A DNA stretch of 64,000 nt from Nodosilinea sp. LEGE 07088 (GTDB taxonomy: Bacteria; Cyanobacteriota; Cyanobacteriia; Phormidesmidales; Phormidesmidaceae), in assembly GCF_015207395.1 (NCBI RefSeq), contig NZ_JADEWX010000005.1, forward strand, positions 25,096 to 89,095, written 5' to 3'. Positions 36,297 through 46,791 of this stretch are shown here, piece by piece. The notes below the pieces were generated by a model. It did no database searches, was not told the origin of the DNA, and saw only the letters and a list, made by a program, of their open reading frames with translations. Position 1 is the first letter of the stretch. Each line of letters begins with the position of its first letter. The position numbers and the translations under genes were made by a program.

Positions 36297-36530
36297 ATGC
36301 GACGACCCCATCATCCTAAACACTTGTTGGTGTTGACGTTCAGACTGATCAAATACTTTTTGCTGGGCTTAGTCGGTTGCACCATCGCCTATGTGATTGC
36401 GCTCGTGTTTGACCTGCCGCTGGTCTCGGTGGTGATTGTGGTGTTTCTAGAGCAAGTGCTGGCGCGATCGCTGGTTGTGCTGGGCTGTCTGTGGGCGATC
36501 GCGGTGATCAGCGAATCGACGCGCTACTAG
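36297..36530 (+). CDS. Small two-helix membrane protein
   Basis: 77 residues from the ATG at 36297, fixed by AAGGAG at 36285-36290. A basic N-terminus (RRPHHPKH) leads into a long hydrophobic helix (FLLGLVGCTIAYVIALVF) and a second one (VVIVVFLEQVLA..LVVLGCLWAIAVI). No family recognised. Confidence 0.65.
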   Translation: MRRPHHPKHLLVLTFRLIKYFLLGLVGCTIAYVIALVFDLPLVSVVIVVFLEQVLARSLVVLGCLWAIAVISESTRY

Positions 36531-36600
36531 CTGAAACCCACTCTTTTCGCTAAGGTTAAGGAGTATGAAGCTAACCTGAGTAGTCTAAAGAGGCTTTGCC

Positions 36601-37497
36601 GTGACATCTACCCTGGTTGCTCCCGCTAGCCAAACCTGGCAGTGGCAGGGGTTTTCTATTCGCTACCAACGCCTGGGGACTGGCGGTATCCCGGTGCTGT
36701 GCATCCACGGGTTTGGGGCCTCTAGCGACCACTGGCGCAAGAACCTCCCCGCCTTTGGAGACCAATACCAGGCCTATGCGATCGATTTACTCGGCTTTGG
36801 CCTGTCGGATAAACCCACCCCCAATGCTCCGCTGGCCTACACCTTTGAGACCTGGGGGCAGCAGGTGCTCGACTTTTGTCGCGACGTCATTGGTCAACCC
36901 GCCTACCTGGTCGCTAACTCCATCGGCTGTATCGTCGCCATGCAGGCCGCTGTTGATGGGCCCGAATGGGTCAAGGGCGTAGTCATGCTCAACTGCTCCA
37001 TTCGGCTGCTGCACGAGCGCCGTCGGGCCGAGATTCCCTGGCACCAGCGCCTCGGTACCCCCATCGTGCAGGCTCTGCTGGGCTATGCTCCGGTGGGTCG
37101 TTTCTTTTTCTCCCGCATTGCCCGTCGCAACGTGATTCGCAACTTGCTGGGTCAAGCCTATCGGCGTCCTGAAGCCGTTACCGATGAGCTGGTGGAGGCC
37201 ATCCTCAATCCTGCGCTCACGCCTGGAGCTGCCGATGTCTTCCTGGCCTTTGTGCGCTATTCCCAAGGCCCGCTACCCGAAGATCTACTGCCCCAGCTGC
37301 AGTGCCCGGTGTGGATTATCTGGGGCCAAAACGACCCCTGGGAACCGGTGGCAATGGGCCGCGACCTAGCGAATTATCCCGTGGTCAAAGCCATGCAAGA
37401 ACTCCCTGGCGTGGGCCACTGTCCCCAGGATGAAGCCCCTGAGCTAGTCAACTCTCTGGTGCTCGACTGGCTAGGGGAAGCTGAAGCAGCGGCTTAA
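36601..37497 (+). CDS. Alpha/beta-fold hydrolase
   Basis: 298 residues from a GTG. The oxyanion region CIHGFGASSDHWRKN, the nucleophile elbow VANSIGCIVA (serine inside NSIGC), and a C-terminal GVGHCPQDEAPE with the catalytic His define the fold. The pattern resembles the plant pheophytinase/cyanobacterial hydrolase group that acts on hydrophobic esters. The substrate is not known. The start is supported by the distance to the conserved core. Confidence 0.88.
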   Translation: MTSTLVAPASQTWQWQGFSIRYQRLGTGGIPVLCIHGFGASSDHWRKNLPAFGDQYQAYAIDLLGFGLSDKPTPNAPLAYTFETWGQQVLDFCRDVIGQPAYLVANSIGCIVAMQAAVDGPEWVKGVVMLNCSIRLLHERRRAEIPWHQRLGTPIVQALLGYAPVGRFFFSRIARRNVIRNLLGQAYRRPEAVTDELVEAILNPALTPGAADVFLAFVRYSQGPLPEDLLPQLQCPVWIIWGQNDPWEPVAMGRDLANYPVVKAMQELPGVGHCPQDEAPELVNSLVLDWLGEAEAAA

Positions 37498-37770
37498 GGT
37501 TGGCGGTCAATAGGGTTTCTTCAGAGGCAATATCTACCTGGATTCACCGTCCTAGATTCACTGTTCTGGGTGCAGGGTCTAACCGTTAAGCTTGCCCACT
37601 GTCGAGCGGTGAGGAGATGGCCGCCTCTGCTGCTCAGCGCTGTCTCATTGCTAAAGTGTCTCTAAAGGTTGCCACCATTCCCGGTCGGCCTCCCTACCAT
37701 GAAGGCAATGCCCAAGGGATTGTCGCCCTCCTCGCTGCCGCAGCCCTGCCCTCCACTAAGGAACTCTACG

Positions 37771-38826
37771 ATGGCCGACTATCAACCCACCGACTCTACC
37801 TTTGCCCTCGATCGCGACTGCAAAACCCTCTCCCGCCACGTTCTCGAACAGCTCCATAGCTTTGGCCCCGAGGCCCAAGACCTCAGCGCTCTGATGAATC
37901 GCATTGCCCTGGCCGGTAAGCTGATTGCCCGCCATCTCAGCCGTGCCGGGCTAATGGAATCGGCCCTAGGGTTTACCGGCGAAACCAACGTCCAGGGCGA
38001 AGCCGTCAAAAAAATGGATATCTACGCCAACGACGTGTTCATCTCGGTATTCAAGCAGAGTGGCCTGGTCTGTCGCCTCGCCTCCGAAGAGATGGATAAA
38101 CCCTACTACATTCCCGAGAACTGCCCCATTGGTCGCTATACCCTGCTCTACGACCCCATCGATGGTTCCTCCAACGTCGATATTAATCTCAATGTCGGTT
38201 CGATCTTCTCGATACGTCGCCAGCAGGGGGAAGACCTTGACCAAACCGGGGCCGACCTGCTCCAGGATGGCCAGCAGCAGCTCGCCGCAGGCTACATTCT
38301 CTATGGCCCCAGCACGGTGCTGGTCTACTCCATTGGTCAGGGTGTTCACGCCTTTGTGCTTGACCCCAGCCTGGGCGAGTTTATTTTGGCCACCGAAAAT
38401 ATTCAGGTGCCCGCCCACGGCCCCACCTATAGCGTCAACGAAGGTAACTTCTGGCAGTGGGAAGACGCCATTCGCGACTTCACCCGTTATGTGCACCGCC
38501 ACGATGGCTACTCGGCCCGCTACACCGGGGCGCTGGTGGCCGACTTCCACCGCATTTTGACCCAGGGTGGCGTGTTTCTCTACCCCGGCACCACTAAAAA
38601 GCCCGAGGGCAAGCTGCGGTTGCTCTATGAAACGGCACCGTTAGCCTTCCTGATCAAGCAGGCGGGGGGGCGGGCTAGCACCGGCAGCCAAGACATCATG
38701 GCGGTGGTGCCGGGCGAAATTCACCAGCGCACCCCCTTTATTGTCGGCAGCAAAGATGATGTTGCGCTGGTGGAGTCCTTTATTCAAGACCAAAGCCGCC
38801 GCCAAGATACCCTGGTGGCCAACTAA
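37771..38826 (+). CDS. fbp: Class I fructose-1,6-bisphosphatase
   Basis: Calvin cycle and gluconeogenesis enzyme. 351 residues from the ATG at 37771; the 34 upstream in-frame codons are proline-rich and unlike the family. Metal and substrate motifs are [19 protein letters not shown] and [20 protein letters not shown]. The [14 protein letters not shown] segment is also intact. It precedes zwf and opcA, a grouping common in cyanobacteria. Confidence 0.96.
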   Translation: MADYQPTDSTFALDRDCKTLSRHVLEQLHSFGPEAQDLSALMNRIALAGKLIARHLSRAGLMESALGFTGETNVQGEAVKKMDIYANDVFISVFKQSGLVCRLASEEMDKPYYIPENCPIGRYTLLYDPIDGSSNVDINLNVGSIFSIRRQQGEDLDQTGADLLQDGQQQLAAGYILYGPSTVLVYSIGQGVHAFVLDPSLGEFILATENIQVPAHGPTYSVNEGNFWQWEDAIRDFTRYVHRHDGYSARYTGALVADFHRILTQGGVFLYPGTTKKPEGKLRLLYETAPLAFLIKQAGGRASTGSQDIMAVVPGEIHQRTPFIVGSKDDVALVESFIQDQSRRQDTLVAN

Positions 38827-39196
38827 GGAATTCGCGTTGACAATAAGATCTCGATTCAAGTGGCCAATCCGATATGGACTCCCGCCTGCGCAGGAATGGC
38901 ATCGGAACTGGATCACTGGCAAGTCCCTGAGGTTATACCCGACGTTAAACCCAGCTTAAGCTGGCTGAGCCATGGTAGGCCTGTAGCCTGAGCTACGCAT
39001 CTAGGATTGAATTGGTTATTCTGAATACCTTTTGGGACTGGTTGATTAAGACGGTCTATAGTCTGACCAGATTTGTAAAATCTGCTGTCAATATAGATTT
39101 CGATTTCTGTTATCCATAGGTTGACCCCATCCGTGGCGATCGCCTTGGCACAAGTCCTGTCAGAGCCAAGTTACTGACCTTTACCTCCTCCGCATT
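38827..39196 (+). promoter_or_regulatory. zwf upstream region with palindrome and candidate NtcA site
   Basis: A 370-bp gap without an ORF. CCAGCTTAAGCTGG at 38951-38964 is a perfect 14-bp palindrome. GTAGCCTGAGCTAC at 38983-38996 matches GTA-N8-TAC, and a TAN3T-type -10 (TATTCT, 39017-39022) follows 20 bp downstream, near the spacing of NtcA-activated promoters. A CAGATTT / AAATCTG hairpin lies at 39070-39086. Function is inferred. Confidence 0.4.
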
Positions 39197-40735
39197 ATGG
39201 TCTCCTTGCTTGAAAATCCCCTCCGCGTTGGTCTTCAGCAAGACCGCATTCCTGAACCTCAAATTCTGGTGATTTTTGGAGCCTCGGGCGATCTCACCCA
39301 GCGTAAAATCGTACCGGCCATCTACCAAATGCGGCGAGAGCGGCGGTTGCCCCCAGAGCTAACCATCGTCGGTGTAGCCCGGCGCGAGTGGAGCCATGAC
39401 TTTTTTCGTGAGCACCTGCGAGAAGGGGTCGAAGAGTTTGGCAACGGCCTGGGCTTTGAAGCCGTCTGGGAGGATTTTGCCCGGGGGTTGTTCTACTGCC
39501 CTGGGGATATCGACGATCCTGAGTTTTACCAGTCCCTCAAGACCTTCCTGGCAGAGCTCGACGAGAAGCGGGGTACCCAGGGTAACCGCGTCTTTTATCT
39601 GTCGGTAGCGCCGCGCTTCTTTGGCGAAGCGACCGAGCAACTTGGCGCGGCGGGCATGCTCGACGACCCTAACAAGCAGCGGCTAATTATTGAAAAGCCC
39701 TTTGGCAAAGACCTCTCCTCGGCCCGGGTGCTCAACCAGGTGGTACAAAATGTCTGCGACGAGCGCCAAATCTACCGCATTGACCACTACCTGGGCAAAG
39801 AAACCGTTCAAAACCTGATGGTGTTTCGCTTTGCCAACGCTATCTTTGAGCCCCTGTGGAATCGGCAGTTTGTCGATCATGTGCAGATTACCGTGGCTGA
39901 AACCGTGGGCCTAGAGGGCCGGGCGGGCTACTACGAAACCGCCGGTGCCCTGCGGGATATGGTGCAAAACCACATCATGCAGCTGTTTTGCCTCACCGCC
40001 ATGGAGCCCCCCAACTCCCTCGATGCCGACAGCATTCGCAACGAAAAGACCAAGGTGTTGCAGGCTACCCATCTCAGCGAGATCAGCGATGTCGATGGTG
40101 CTTACCCGGCCGCCGTGCGAGGCCAGTACTCGTCAGGGTGGATGAAGGGCGAGACGGTACCGGGCTACCGCGATGAGGATGGGGCCAGTCCTGAGTCAAC
40201 CATGCAAACCTTTTGCGCCCTTAAGCTTGAGATCGACAACTGGCGCTGGAAAGGGGTGCCCTTCTACATGCGCACCGGCAAGCGTATGCCCAAGAAGGTC
40301 AGCGAGATCTCCATTCACTTTAAGGAGGTGCCCTTTCTGATGTTTCAGTCGGCGGCCCAGCAGGTAAACCGCAACGTGCTGGCCCTGCGCATTCAGCCCG
40401 ACGAGGGTATTTCCATGCGGTTTGAGGTCAAGACTCCCGGCAACTCGCTGCGGACGCGATCGGTGGATATGGACTTTCGCTATGATGCCGCCTTTGGCCA
40501 AGCCAACACCGACGCCTATGCCCGTCTGATCGTTGACTGTATGCTGGCCGATCAAACCCTGTTTACCCGTGGCGACGAGGTAGAGGCCTCGTGGCGACTG
40601 CTGACCCCTCTGCTCGAAGCCTGGGACCCCCCATCTGACCCCAAGACAATTCCCATGTATGAGGCGGGTACCTGGGGGCCGCTGGAGGCCGAGTTTTTGT
40701 TAAATAAAGACGGGCGGCGCTGGCGACGGCTGTAG
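39197..40735 (+). CDS. zwf: Glucose-6-phosphate 1-dehydrogenase
   Basis: First enzyme of the oxidative pentose phosphate pathway, giving NADPH in the dark and in heterocyst-like conditions. 512 residues. The NADP fold is [17 protein letters not shown], the active site [13 protein letters not shown] contains the catalytic His, and [10 protein letters not shown] contacts substrate. Length normal. The activator gene opcA follows 70 bp downstream. Confidence 0.98.
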   Translation: MVSLLENPLRVGLQQDRIPEPQILVIFGASGDLTQRKIVPAIYQMRRERRLPPELTIVGVARREWSHDFFREHLREGVEEFGNGLGFEAVWEDFARGLFYCPGDIDDPEFYQSLKTFLAELDEKRGTQGNRVFYLSVAPRFFGEATEQLGAAGMLDDPNKQRLIIEKPFGKDLSSARVLNQVVQNVCDERQIYRIDHYLGKETVQNLMVFRFANAIFEPLWNRQFVDHVQITVAETVGLEGRAGYYETAGALRDMVQNHIMQLFCLTAMEPPNSLDADSIRNEKTKVLQATHLSEISDVDGAYPAAVRGQYSSGWMKGETVPGYRDEDGASPESTMQTFCALKLEIDNWRWKGVPFYMRTGKRMPKKVSEISIHFKEVPFLMFQSAAQQVNRNVLALRIQPDEGISMRFEVKTPGNSLRTRSVDMDFRYDAAFGQANTDAYARLIVDCMLADQTLFTRGDEVEASWRLLTPLLEAWDPPSDPKTIPMYEAGTWGPLEAEFLLNKDGRRWRRL

Positions 40736-40805
40736 ATTGCGATCGCCCTCAATTTAGCCCGATTGCTCAATTCCTATTGACCCCTGCCCCCTACATCACC
40801 GCACT

Positions 40806-42140
40806 ATGACGACTACGCCTATCGTTGCCCTACAAAAGCCCAAGGATATCTCCATCGACGAGATCGAGTCGGAGCTGCAAAAAATCTGGCACCAGCAGGA
40901 TTCGGGAGCCCTGACCCCAGCTGCCACCCGCGCCACCACCTTTACCATGGTGATTTACGAGCCCGAGGAAGTGCAGCAGATTTTGGCTGCCCTGGGCTAC
41001 TACACTGGCTTCATTGACAGCAACCATGGTCCCCAGACCCGGGAGGCCATTCGGCAGGCTCAGGTGGCCTACGAACTGCGCGTGACGGGACGGGTTGACC
41101 CGCCTACCCTGGCGCGTCTACGTCAGGAATACGCTCAGCTCTCTGAAGACCAAAAGCTTTATGCCAACTCAGACCAGCGAGGATTTAGCCTGAGCGACTC
41201 GATTTCGGCCCACAACCCGTGCCGAATTATTAGCCTCTGCCCTACCTTTGGCGAAGACACTGGGGTGAAGGCCCAGGTTTCGATATACTGCCCGGTACAA
41301 AAGAAAGGCTCGGGTAACCTGGTGTGCTGTGAGTACATCAATTTGCGGGGTACCAAGGCTGCCCTAGGGCGAGTCAGCGACCTGATTGCTTCGTTGACCC
41401 TGCCAGAGCTACCTAAGTTTGTATGGTGGAAGGCTACCCCCAGCCCTGAACAGCTGATCTTTCAAAACCTGGCCAAATCGAGCAACTGTATCATTGTGGA
41501 TTCGAGCTACTTCAGCGATGCTGAGGCCGAGCTGCAAAAAATGCAGGATTTAATTGAGTCGGGTACCTACATTGCCGACCTCAACTGGCACCGTTTGGCA
41601 CCCTGGCAGGAGCTGACAGCCGCTGCCTTTGACCCCCCCGAGCGCCGCGAGTCGCTGATGGACGTAGACCGCATTAGCATTGACTATGAGCAGGGTAACG
41701 CGGCCCAGGCGCTGCTATATCTGGGCTGGTTCGCTAGCCGCCTGGGTTGGCAGCCCATTGACCATGTTGATGAAGGGGGCATCTACAATATTGAGAAAGT
41801 TCACTTCAAGGGGCCCAACGACCTGTCTATTGAGGCCGAACTGGCGGGCATTCCAGTGGCTGATCTGGGGGAGGTTGTCGGTGACTTGACCGGGCTTCGG
41901 ATGCTCTCTACCGACAAGAACGCTAACTGCTGCACCATTTTGTGCTCTGAAACGACGGGCTGCATGCGCATGGAAGCCGGGGGTGGAGCCCAGTCTTGTC
42001 AGGTGGAGCAGGTCACCGCTCTGTCTGACCAAACGGCCGACTTTATGCTGGGGCAGCAGCTGCAGCGCTGGGGCGAAGACATGCTCTACGAGGAAAGCCT
42101 GGCGATGGTGGCGCAGATTATGCATCTGTCGAGAAGTTGA
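40806..42140 (+). CDS. opcA: Glucose-6-phosphate dehydrogenase assembly/activator protein OpcA
   Basis: OpcA promotes assembly and redox-responsive activation of cyanobacterial Zwf. 444 residues; a peptidoglycan-binding-like stretch near 55-105 (LAALGYYTGFIDSNHGPQTREAI) is followed by the OpcA domain with CRIISLCPT, CCEYINLRGTKAAL, LPKFVWWKATPSPE and NCIIVDSSYFSD. Several cysteines (for example CC near 378) could be redox-sensitive. It sits directly after zwf, as in Synechococcus and Nostoc. Confidence 0.95.
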   Translation: MTTTPIVALQKPKDISIDEIESELQKIWHQQDSGALTPAATRATTFTMVIYEPEEVQQILAALGYYTGFIDSNHGPQTREAIRQAQVAYELRVTGRVDPPTLARLRQEYAQLSEDQKLYANSDQRGFSLSDSISAHNPCRIISLCPTFGEDTGVKAQVSIYCPVQKKGSGNLVCCEYINLRGTKAALGRVSDLIASLTLPELPKFVWWKATPSPEQLIFQNLAKSSNCIIVDSSYFSDAEAELQKMQDLIESGTYIADLNWHRLAPWQELTAAAFDPPERRESLMDVDRISIDYEQGNAAQALLYLGWFASRLGWQPIDHVDEGGIYNIEKVHFKGPNDLSIEAELAGIPVADLGEVVGDLTGLRMLSTDKNANCCTILCSETTGCMRMEAGGGAQSCQVEQVTALSDQTADFMLGQQLQRWGEDMLYEESLAMVAQIMHLSRS

Positions 42141-42183
42141 CCATTCGCCATCATTAGGCGCTACTGGTGAAAGCCGCTTCATT

Positions 42184-42708
<525 letters not shown>

Positions 42709-42755
42709 CTAGGATGGTGTCAGTGAATTTTTTGCTAGCTTTCTACCTTTTGGTC

Positions 42756-43355
42756 ATGGTTCAAGCTCAGCCCGCCACGCTTACCTTCGCTGACTATTTG
42801 GCCCACGACGACGGCACCGATACCCGTTATGAACTCGTGCGAGGGCAGCTCATTGCTATGACCCCACCGACCTGGCAACACCTTCTGATTGCTCGCTATT
42901 TAGAGCGTTTATTTGAAGTTCAAATTCAACAGCTCGGTACCCGGTGGCTGGCTCTTCAGGGAGCTGGTCAGCAGGTCAATGACGACACCTCGCGCTTGCC
43001 CGATGTCATAGTAGTACCGATAGCTAGTATCCAAGACGATTACCAGAACACGGCTGTGTTGTCTGATGCGGCTATTTTAGCGGTAGAGATTGTTAGCCCT
43101 AGCTCTACCGCCGATGATTATTTGCACAAGCTAGCCGAATACGAGGCCAAGGGCATCGCTGAGTACTGGATTGTTGACCCTCTGGCGCTAGGTGCGTCCC
43201 GTTATATTGGTACGCCCAAGCATCCTACGATCTCTATCTATCGGTTAGCAGAGGGTGAATATCTAGCACCGCTGCAGTTCCGTGAAGGTGACGTTGTTGA
43301 GTCTGCCATTTTCCCTGAGCTGCGGGTCACAGCCCAGGAGATATTCGGCCAATAG
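42756..43355 (+). CDS. Uma2-family (DUF820) putative endonuclease
   Basis: 199 residues from the ATG at 42756, giving the usual FADYLAHDDGTDTRYELVRGQLIAM start. The PD-(D/E)xK-like core is present: SRLPDVIVVP, AVEIVSPSSTADDY, KLAEYEAKGIAEYWIVDP. The family is hugely expanded in cyanobacteria and its role is unsettled. The region around it is decayed, but this copy looks intact. Confidence 0.88.
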   Translation: MVQAQPATLTFADYLAHDDGTDTRYELVRGQLIAMTPPTWQHLLIARYLERLFEVQIQQLGTRWLALQGAGQQVNDDTSRLPDVIVVPIASIQDDYQNTAVLSDAAILAVEIVSPSSTADDYLHKLAEYEAKGIAEYWIVDPLALGASRYIGTPKHPTISIYRLAEGEYLAPLQFREGDVVESAIFPELRVTAQEIFGQ

Positions 43356-43487
43356 ATACAGTAGGCCAATAAATCAGTAGGGCAGCGTATCTGCGCGGAA
43401 GGACCATTCAGCAACTCCACAAATAACGCAGATGAGGAATGACGGCATTGGATGCCCTGTTGCTGGAGCATGGGTTTGGGGTAAAGG

Positions 43488-43573
43488 GCTCGGCGTTTGG
43501 AGAAAATAGCTCGCCTGGATTAAATCACTCGACGTTTCGAGAAAATTGCTCGACACTTGGAGTAACTTGCTCG
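43488..43573. repeat. Degenerate ~21-bp tandem array
   Basis: Four units of GCTCGxCxxTTGGAGxAAxTT type (43488, 43509, 43528, 43549) plus a partial one. On the minus strand they read as heptads such as SNFLETS, SDLIQAS and SKLLQVS. It lies in the 270-bp gap between the Uma2 gene and a truncated gene; no other feature is seen there. Confidence 0.7.
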
Positions 43574-43627
43574 GAATCCCGTGTTCTGAGGCTGAAGACA
43601 GAGGAATAAGACTGGAAGGAAAGAGGT

Positions 43628-43942
43628 ATGGCTGACCCCGTTACGACAATTACCGCCAGTGCGATCGCATCCCTGGGGTTTCAAAAATTTCTAGAGTCGG
43701 GCGCTGGAGAACTGGCCAAAAAATTTACCACCGAAGCGATCGCCAAGATGGATATTTTGCTCAAACGCATCTGGTCGAAGCTCAGCGGCAAGCCTCGCAT
43801 CGAAGAGGTCAAAACAGCCCTCGACAAAACCGCGAAAATTGGGAACGCTCTGCTGAGGCTCTGCCTCCTGCGACTCGCGGCAGAGCCGCACAGCCGGAAT
43901 GCCCAGGCAGAGCCTAGTGGACTGTCAAGACTAAATTTGTAG
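43628..43942 (+). pseudogene. 5' fragment of a larger gene, cut off by a MITE-like element
   Basis: 104 codons. The first ~70 (ITASAIASLGFQKFLESGAG, ELAKKFTTEAIAKMDILLKR, IWSKLSGKPR) look like the conserved N-terminus of multi-domain cyanobacterial proteins that carry this helical segment before effector or repeat domains. Then the sequence changes to RLCLLRLAAEPHSRN and runs into the inverted repeat starting at 43937, so the rest is lost. The name of the domain is not known to me. Confidence 0.6.
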
Positions 43943-44016
43943 GTTGGGTGGCGCGCTAGCAGAACCCAACAGGGCTGACTGCTGTTGGGTTTCACTTCGT
44001 TCCACCCAACCTACAA
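43937..44016. repeat. 80-bp MITE-like inverted-repeat element
   Basis: Terminal repeats TTGTAGGTTGGGTGG (43937-43951) and its exact complement (44002-44016) flank an inner pair AACCCAACAG / CTGTTGGGTT (43963-43972, 43982-43991). It has no ORF and would fold as one long hairpin. It provides the stop of the preceding truncated ORF. Confidence 0.88.
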
Positions 44017-44063
44017 GAACCTGATTTAGCAGGCAGGGGGATGGCGTCGTATACGCCGCAGCG

Positions 44064-44579
44064 TTAGGCCTGCTCGGGCACAAACTCCAGTGAGACGCCG
44101 TTCATGCAGTAGCGTTGACCGGTGGGTTCAGGCCCATCGGGGAAGACGTGACCCAGGTGGCCGCCGCAGGTGGCGCAGTGAACTTCGACCCGGGTCATGA
44201 AGAAGGAGCGATCGGTGGTGGTTGCGATCGCCCCCTCGATTGGCGCATAGAAACTCGGCCAGCCGGTGCCGCTGTTGAATTTGGTGTCGGAGGTGAAGAG
44301 CGGGGTGCCACAGCCAGAGCAGTTGTAGGTGCCGGGCTCATAAACCTTGTCAAGGGGGCTGGAGCCAGCCCGCTCGGTACCGTGCTGACGCAGCACGCGA
44401 AACTGTTCGGGGGTGAGCTGGTCACGCCACTCGTCTTCGGTTTTGTTGACGGTAAATTGCTCGTTAGAGGTTGCCATAGTGTCGAGTTGATTGGAGAAAA
44501 CTTCAGCAGTCAGTTGATTTAAGAGCCAGGTGCCGCCTACAACGGCGGTGCCCGCTTCGAGTAGCTTACGTCGCTTCAT
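44064..44579 (-). CDS. msrB: Peptide-methionine (R)-S-oxide reductase, exported form
   Basis: 171 residues. A twin-arginine-like leader (MKRRKLLEAGTAVVGG) precedes the MsrB domain: zinc-site pairs CSGCG and CATCGGH, the GTGWPSF motif, and the catalytic Cys in RYCMNGVSL. It repairs methionine R-sulfoxide, here probably in the periplasm or thylakoid lumen. Monocistronic. Confidence 0.93.
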   Translation of the reverse strand: MKRRKLLEAGTAVVGGTWLLNQLTAEVFSNQLDTMATSNEQFTVNKTEDEWRDQLTPEQFRVLRQHGTERAGSSPLDKVYEPGTYNCSGCGTPLFTSDTKFNSGTGWPSFYAPIEGAIATTTDRSFFMTRVEVHCATCGGHLGHVFPDGPEPTGQRYCMNGVSLEFVPEQA

Positions 44580-44768
44580 GGCGAGATCAGTTTAGGGGTA
44601 AGGTGAGGCCCGAGCAATGCCTAATGCCTCGTTTTATTTAACTTAACGTATCTTCTGAGAGCCATGCTGATAAGACCCTGAGCATTGCTGCCGATTCCCC
44701 TGAATCCCCGTTCTTTAGTACGCTAATGACTACCGTTGATGCTTTTCAGGGATAGCCGCCGGGCCTTT

Positions 44769-45989
44769 ATGTCAGTTGCCACTTCTACCTTGCCGACCCG
44801 GAGCGATCGCACCTGGCCCTTTTGGCCCGTGGTGCCCCTCTACCCCTATGGCCAGCGACCTACCCAGCGGGTGGAGGTGGTCAAAGACCAGGTCTGGACC
44901 TTTGAGCAATTTCAGGGCATTTTCTACGTGGTGGTGCCCATTCGCATGACGGTGGTGCGATTGGAGCCCAAGGGGTTGCTGGTCTATTCGCCCGTCGCGC
45001 CGACCCCCGAATGCATTGCCCTGGTGCGCGAGCTAGAGGAACGCTACGGGCCGGTGCAATATATCATCATGTCGACGGTGACGGGCATCGAGCACAAGGT
45101 GTTTGTCGGCCCCTTTGCTCGCCGCTTCCCCTCGGCTCAGGTGTATGTGACGCCCCACCAGTGGAGTTTTCCGCTCAATCTGCCGTTGCCCTGGCTGGGG
45201 CTGCCGGGCGATCGCACCCAGCTTTTGCCCCCCGACAGCCGCCAAACCCCCTTTGGCAAGCAGGTCGACTATGCTCTGTTGCCGCCGATTAATCTGGGGT
45301 TGGGGCCCTTTGGCGAAACCGCCTGCTTTCACCGGGCCAGCCGCACCTTAATGGTGACCGACGCGATCGTCGCGATTCCAGCCGAACCGCCCGCCATTCT
45401 CCAACTTGACCCGTTGCCGCTGTTGTTTCACGCCAAAGACAGCCCCACCGATGCGATCGTTGATACCCCTGCCAACCGCCGCAAGGGCTGGCAGCGAATT
45501 GCCCTGTTTGCCTTCTACTTTCGGCCCAGCACCCTAGATGTAGCGACAACCCGTGAAATGTTTAGGGAGGCCCAGCAGGCCCCGGTGCGATCGCGGCGGC
45601 ACTACTTCGGTCTCTACCCCTTTCGCTGGCAACCCGACTGGCCTCAGTCTTTTGCTGCCCTACATCACCAAGGGCAGTTGCAGGTTGCCCCTATCCTCAA
45701 GACCCTGATCTTTAATCGGGGCCCAGAGGAGGTGTTGGGCTGGGCCCAAACCTTAGCGACCTGGCCCTTTGAACGCATTATTCCGGCCCACCTAGAGGCC
45801 CCGATTGCGGCTACCCCAGACCAGTTTCTAGAAGCATTTGATTTTTTGCGCGCAGAACTGTCCCCAAACAATGGCCAGAGCATTCCTGAGGCCGACTTTA
45901 ATCTGCTGCGCCAAATTGAAGCCTTGCTGATCGGTAGGGGCATCGCCCGCCCGCGCCAACCCATGGGCAATGCTGCAGAAAAAACTTGA
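44769..45989 (+). CDS. DUF4336 domain protein
   Basis: About 406 residues from the ATG at 44769; an ATG at 44736 is less likely because the conserved WPFWPVVPLYPYGQRPT begins soon after 44769. Family motifs include IIMSTVTGIEHKVFVGPFARRFP and VTPHQWSFPLNLPL. These resemble a metallo-beta-lactamase-like fold with degenerate metal ligands. Widespread in cyanobacteria and plants; function unknown. Confidence 0.85.
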   Translation: MSVATSTLPTRSDRTWPFWPVVPLYPYGQRPTQRVEVVKDQVWTFEQFQGIFYVVVPIRMTVVRLEPKGLLVYSPVAPTPECIALVRELEERYGPVQYIIMSTVTGIEHKVFVGPFARRFPSAQVYVTPHQWSFPLNLPLPWLGLPGDRTQLLPPDSRQTPFGKQVDYALLPPINLGLGPFGETACFHRASRTLMVTDAIVAIPAEPPAILQLDPLPLLFHAKDSPTDAIVDTPANRRKGWQRIALFAFYFRPSTLDVATTREMFREAQQAPVRSRRHYFGLYPFRWQPDWPQSFAALHHQGQLQVAPILKTLIFNRGPEEVLGWAQTLATWPFERIIPAHLEAPIAATPDQFLEAFDFLRAELSPNNGQSIPEADFNLLRQIEALLIGRGIARPRQPMGNAAEKT

Positions 45990-46037
45990 ATCATCTGCTC
46001 CAGCCGATGAGCAGGCCCCAATTGAGAATCCTCCTAT

Positions 46038-46072
46038 GTCGCTGCCCTAACGGCATGACTGGCATTCTGGCC
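46038..46072. repeat. Core fragment of the 108-bp MITE-like element
   Basis: GTCGCTGCCCTAACGGCATG and the following 15 bases match the centre of the copy at 48765-48873 with one difference in 35 bases, but both terminal repeats are missing. Same orientation as that copy. Confidence 0.75.
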
Positions 46073-46092
46073 AGGGCAATCAAGGGCAGTAG

Positions 46093-46713
46093 CTATTCAG
46101 CGGGTTCTGCTGCCATGGCTGCTTCCATTTTGGCGGAGATTTTCTCTTGGATTTCTTCCATACTGGGCATGAATTCTTTCTTCTTCTCCAACCCTAACTT
46201 AATTTTTTCGGCAATTTCTTCGGCAGTGGGGGCCATCTCGTCACCGGCTGCATCGGGTGCGAAGGTGGCCTTGCTCTCAATACCGGCTTTGATTTTCTCA
46301 GCGATTTCCTCAGGGGTTGGCATGAACATCTCTTTTTTCTTCATGAAGACCTCTTTCTTTTGCTGTGGAGTAAGGGTGGCAAATAACTCACTTTTAGGCA
46401 TAGACTTCATCGCCGCTGCGAGTTCTACTTTCTGTTCAGACGTGAGCGCCATTTTTCTAAATGCCTTGCGTAGGCTAACTCCGTTCTGCATGGCTTCTTC
46501 AAACTTCTCTTCCTGCTCTGGGAAGAGAATGCTCTCAATTTCAGGCAAATATTTTGACTGCAAGTCTTCCATCAGAGCCTGCTGATCAGCGGTTAAATCA
46601 ACATCGTTAAAAAAGGGTAGCGAAAAGGGGAACGGCATGGCGCTGGCGGGGCTAGCCACCAGGGTTAGCGCCACTAGCGTACACAGTACAGTGGCTAAAA
46701 ACTTGCGAAACAT
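46093..46713 (-). CDS. Exported helical protein with Spy/CpxP-like LTxxQ motifs
   Basis: About 206 residues from the ATG at 46713, which begins a clear signal peptide ending SPASA. The mature part is helical and charged, with LTADQQ, LTSEQK and LTPQQK, the LTxxQ pattern of Spy/CpxP periplasmic chaperones. Three later repeats of EEIAEKI type (PTPEEIAEKIKAGIE, PTAEEIAEKIKLGLE, PSMEEIQEKISAKME) are spaced by 20-30 residues. A periplasmic stress or chaperone role is inferred, not shown. Confidence 0.65.
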   Translation of the reverse strand: MFRKFLATVLCTLVALTLVASPASAMPFPFSLPFFNDVDLTADQQALMEDLQSKYLPEIESILFPEQEEKFEEAMQNGVSLRKAFRKMALTSEQKVELAAAMKSMPKSELFATLTPQQKKEVFMKKKEMFMPTPEEIAEKIKAGIESKATFAPDAAGDEMAPTAEEIAEKIKLGLEKKKEFMPSMEEIQEKISAKMEAAMAAEPAE

Positions 46714-46791
46714 GCTGGGATAATCTCCGTACTTCAACACAACTACTGAATATAGTGCTAAATCAAACCTAACAGACCTGACGACAACTGC

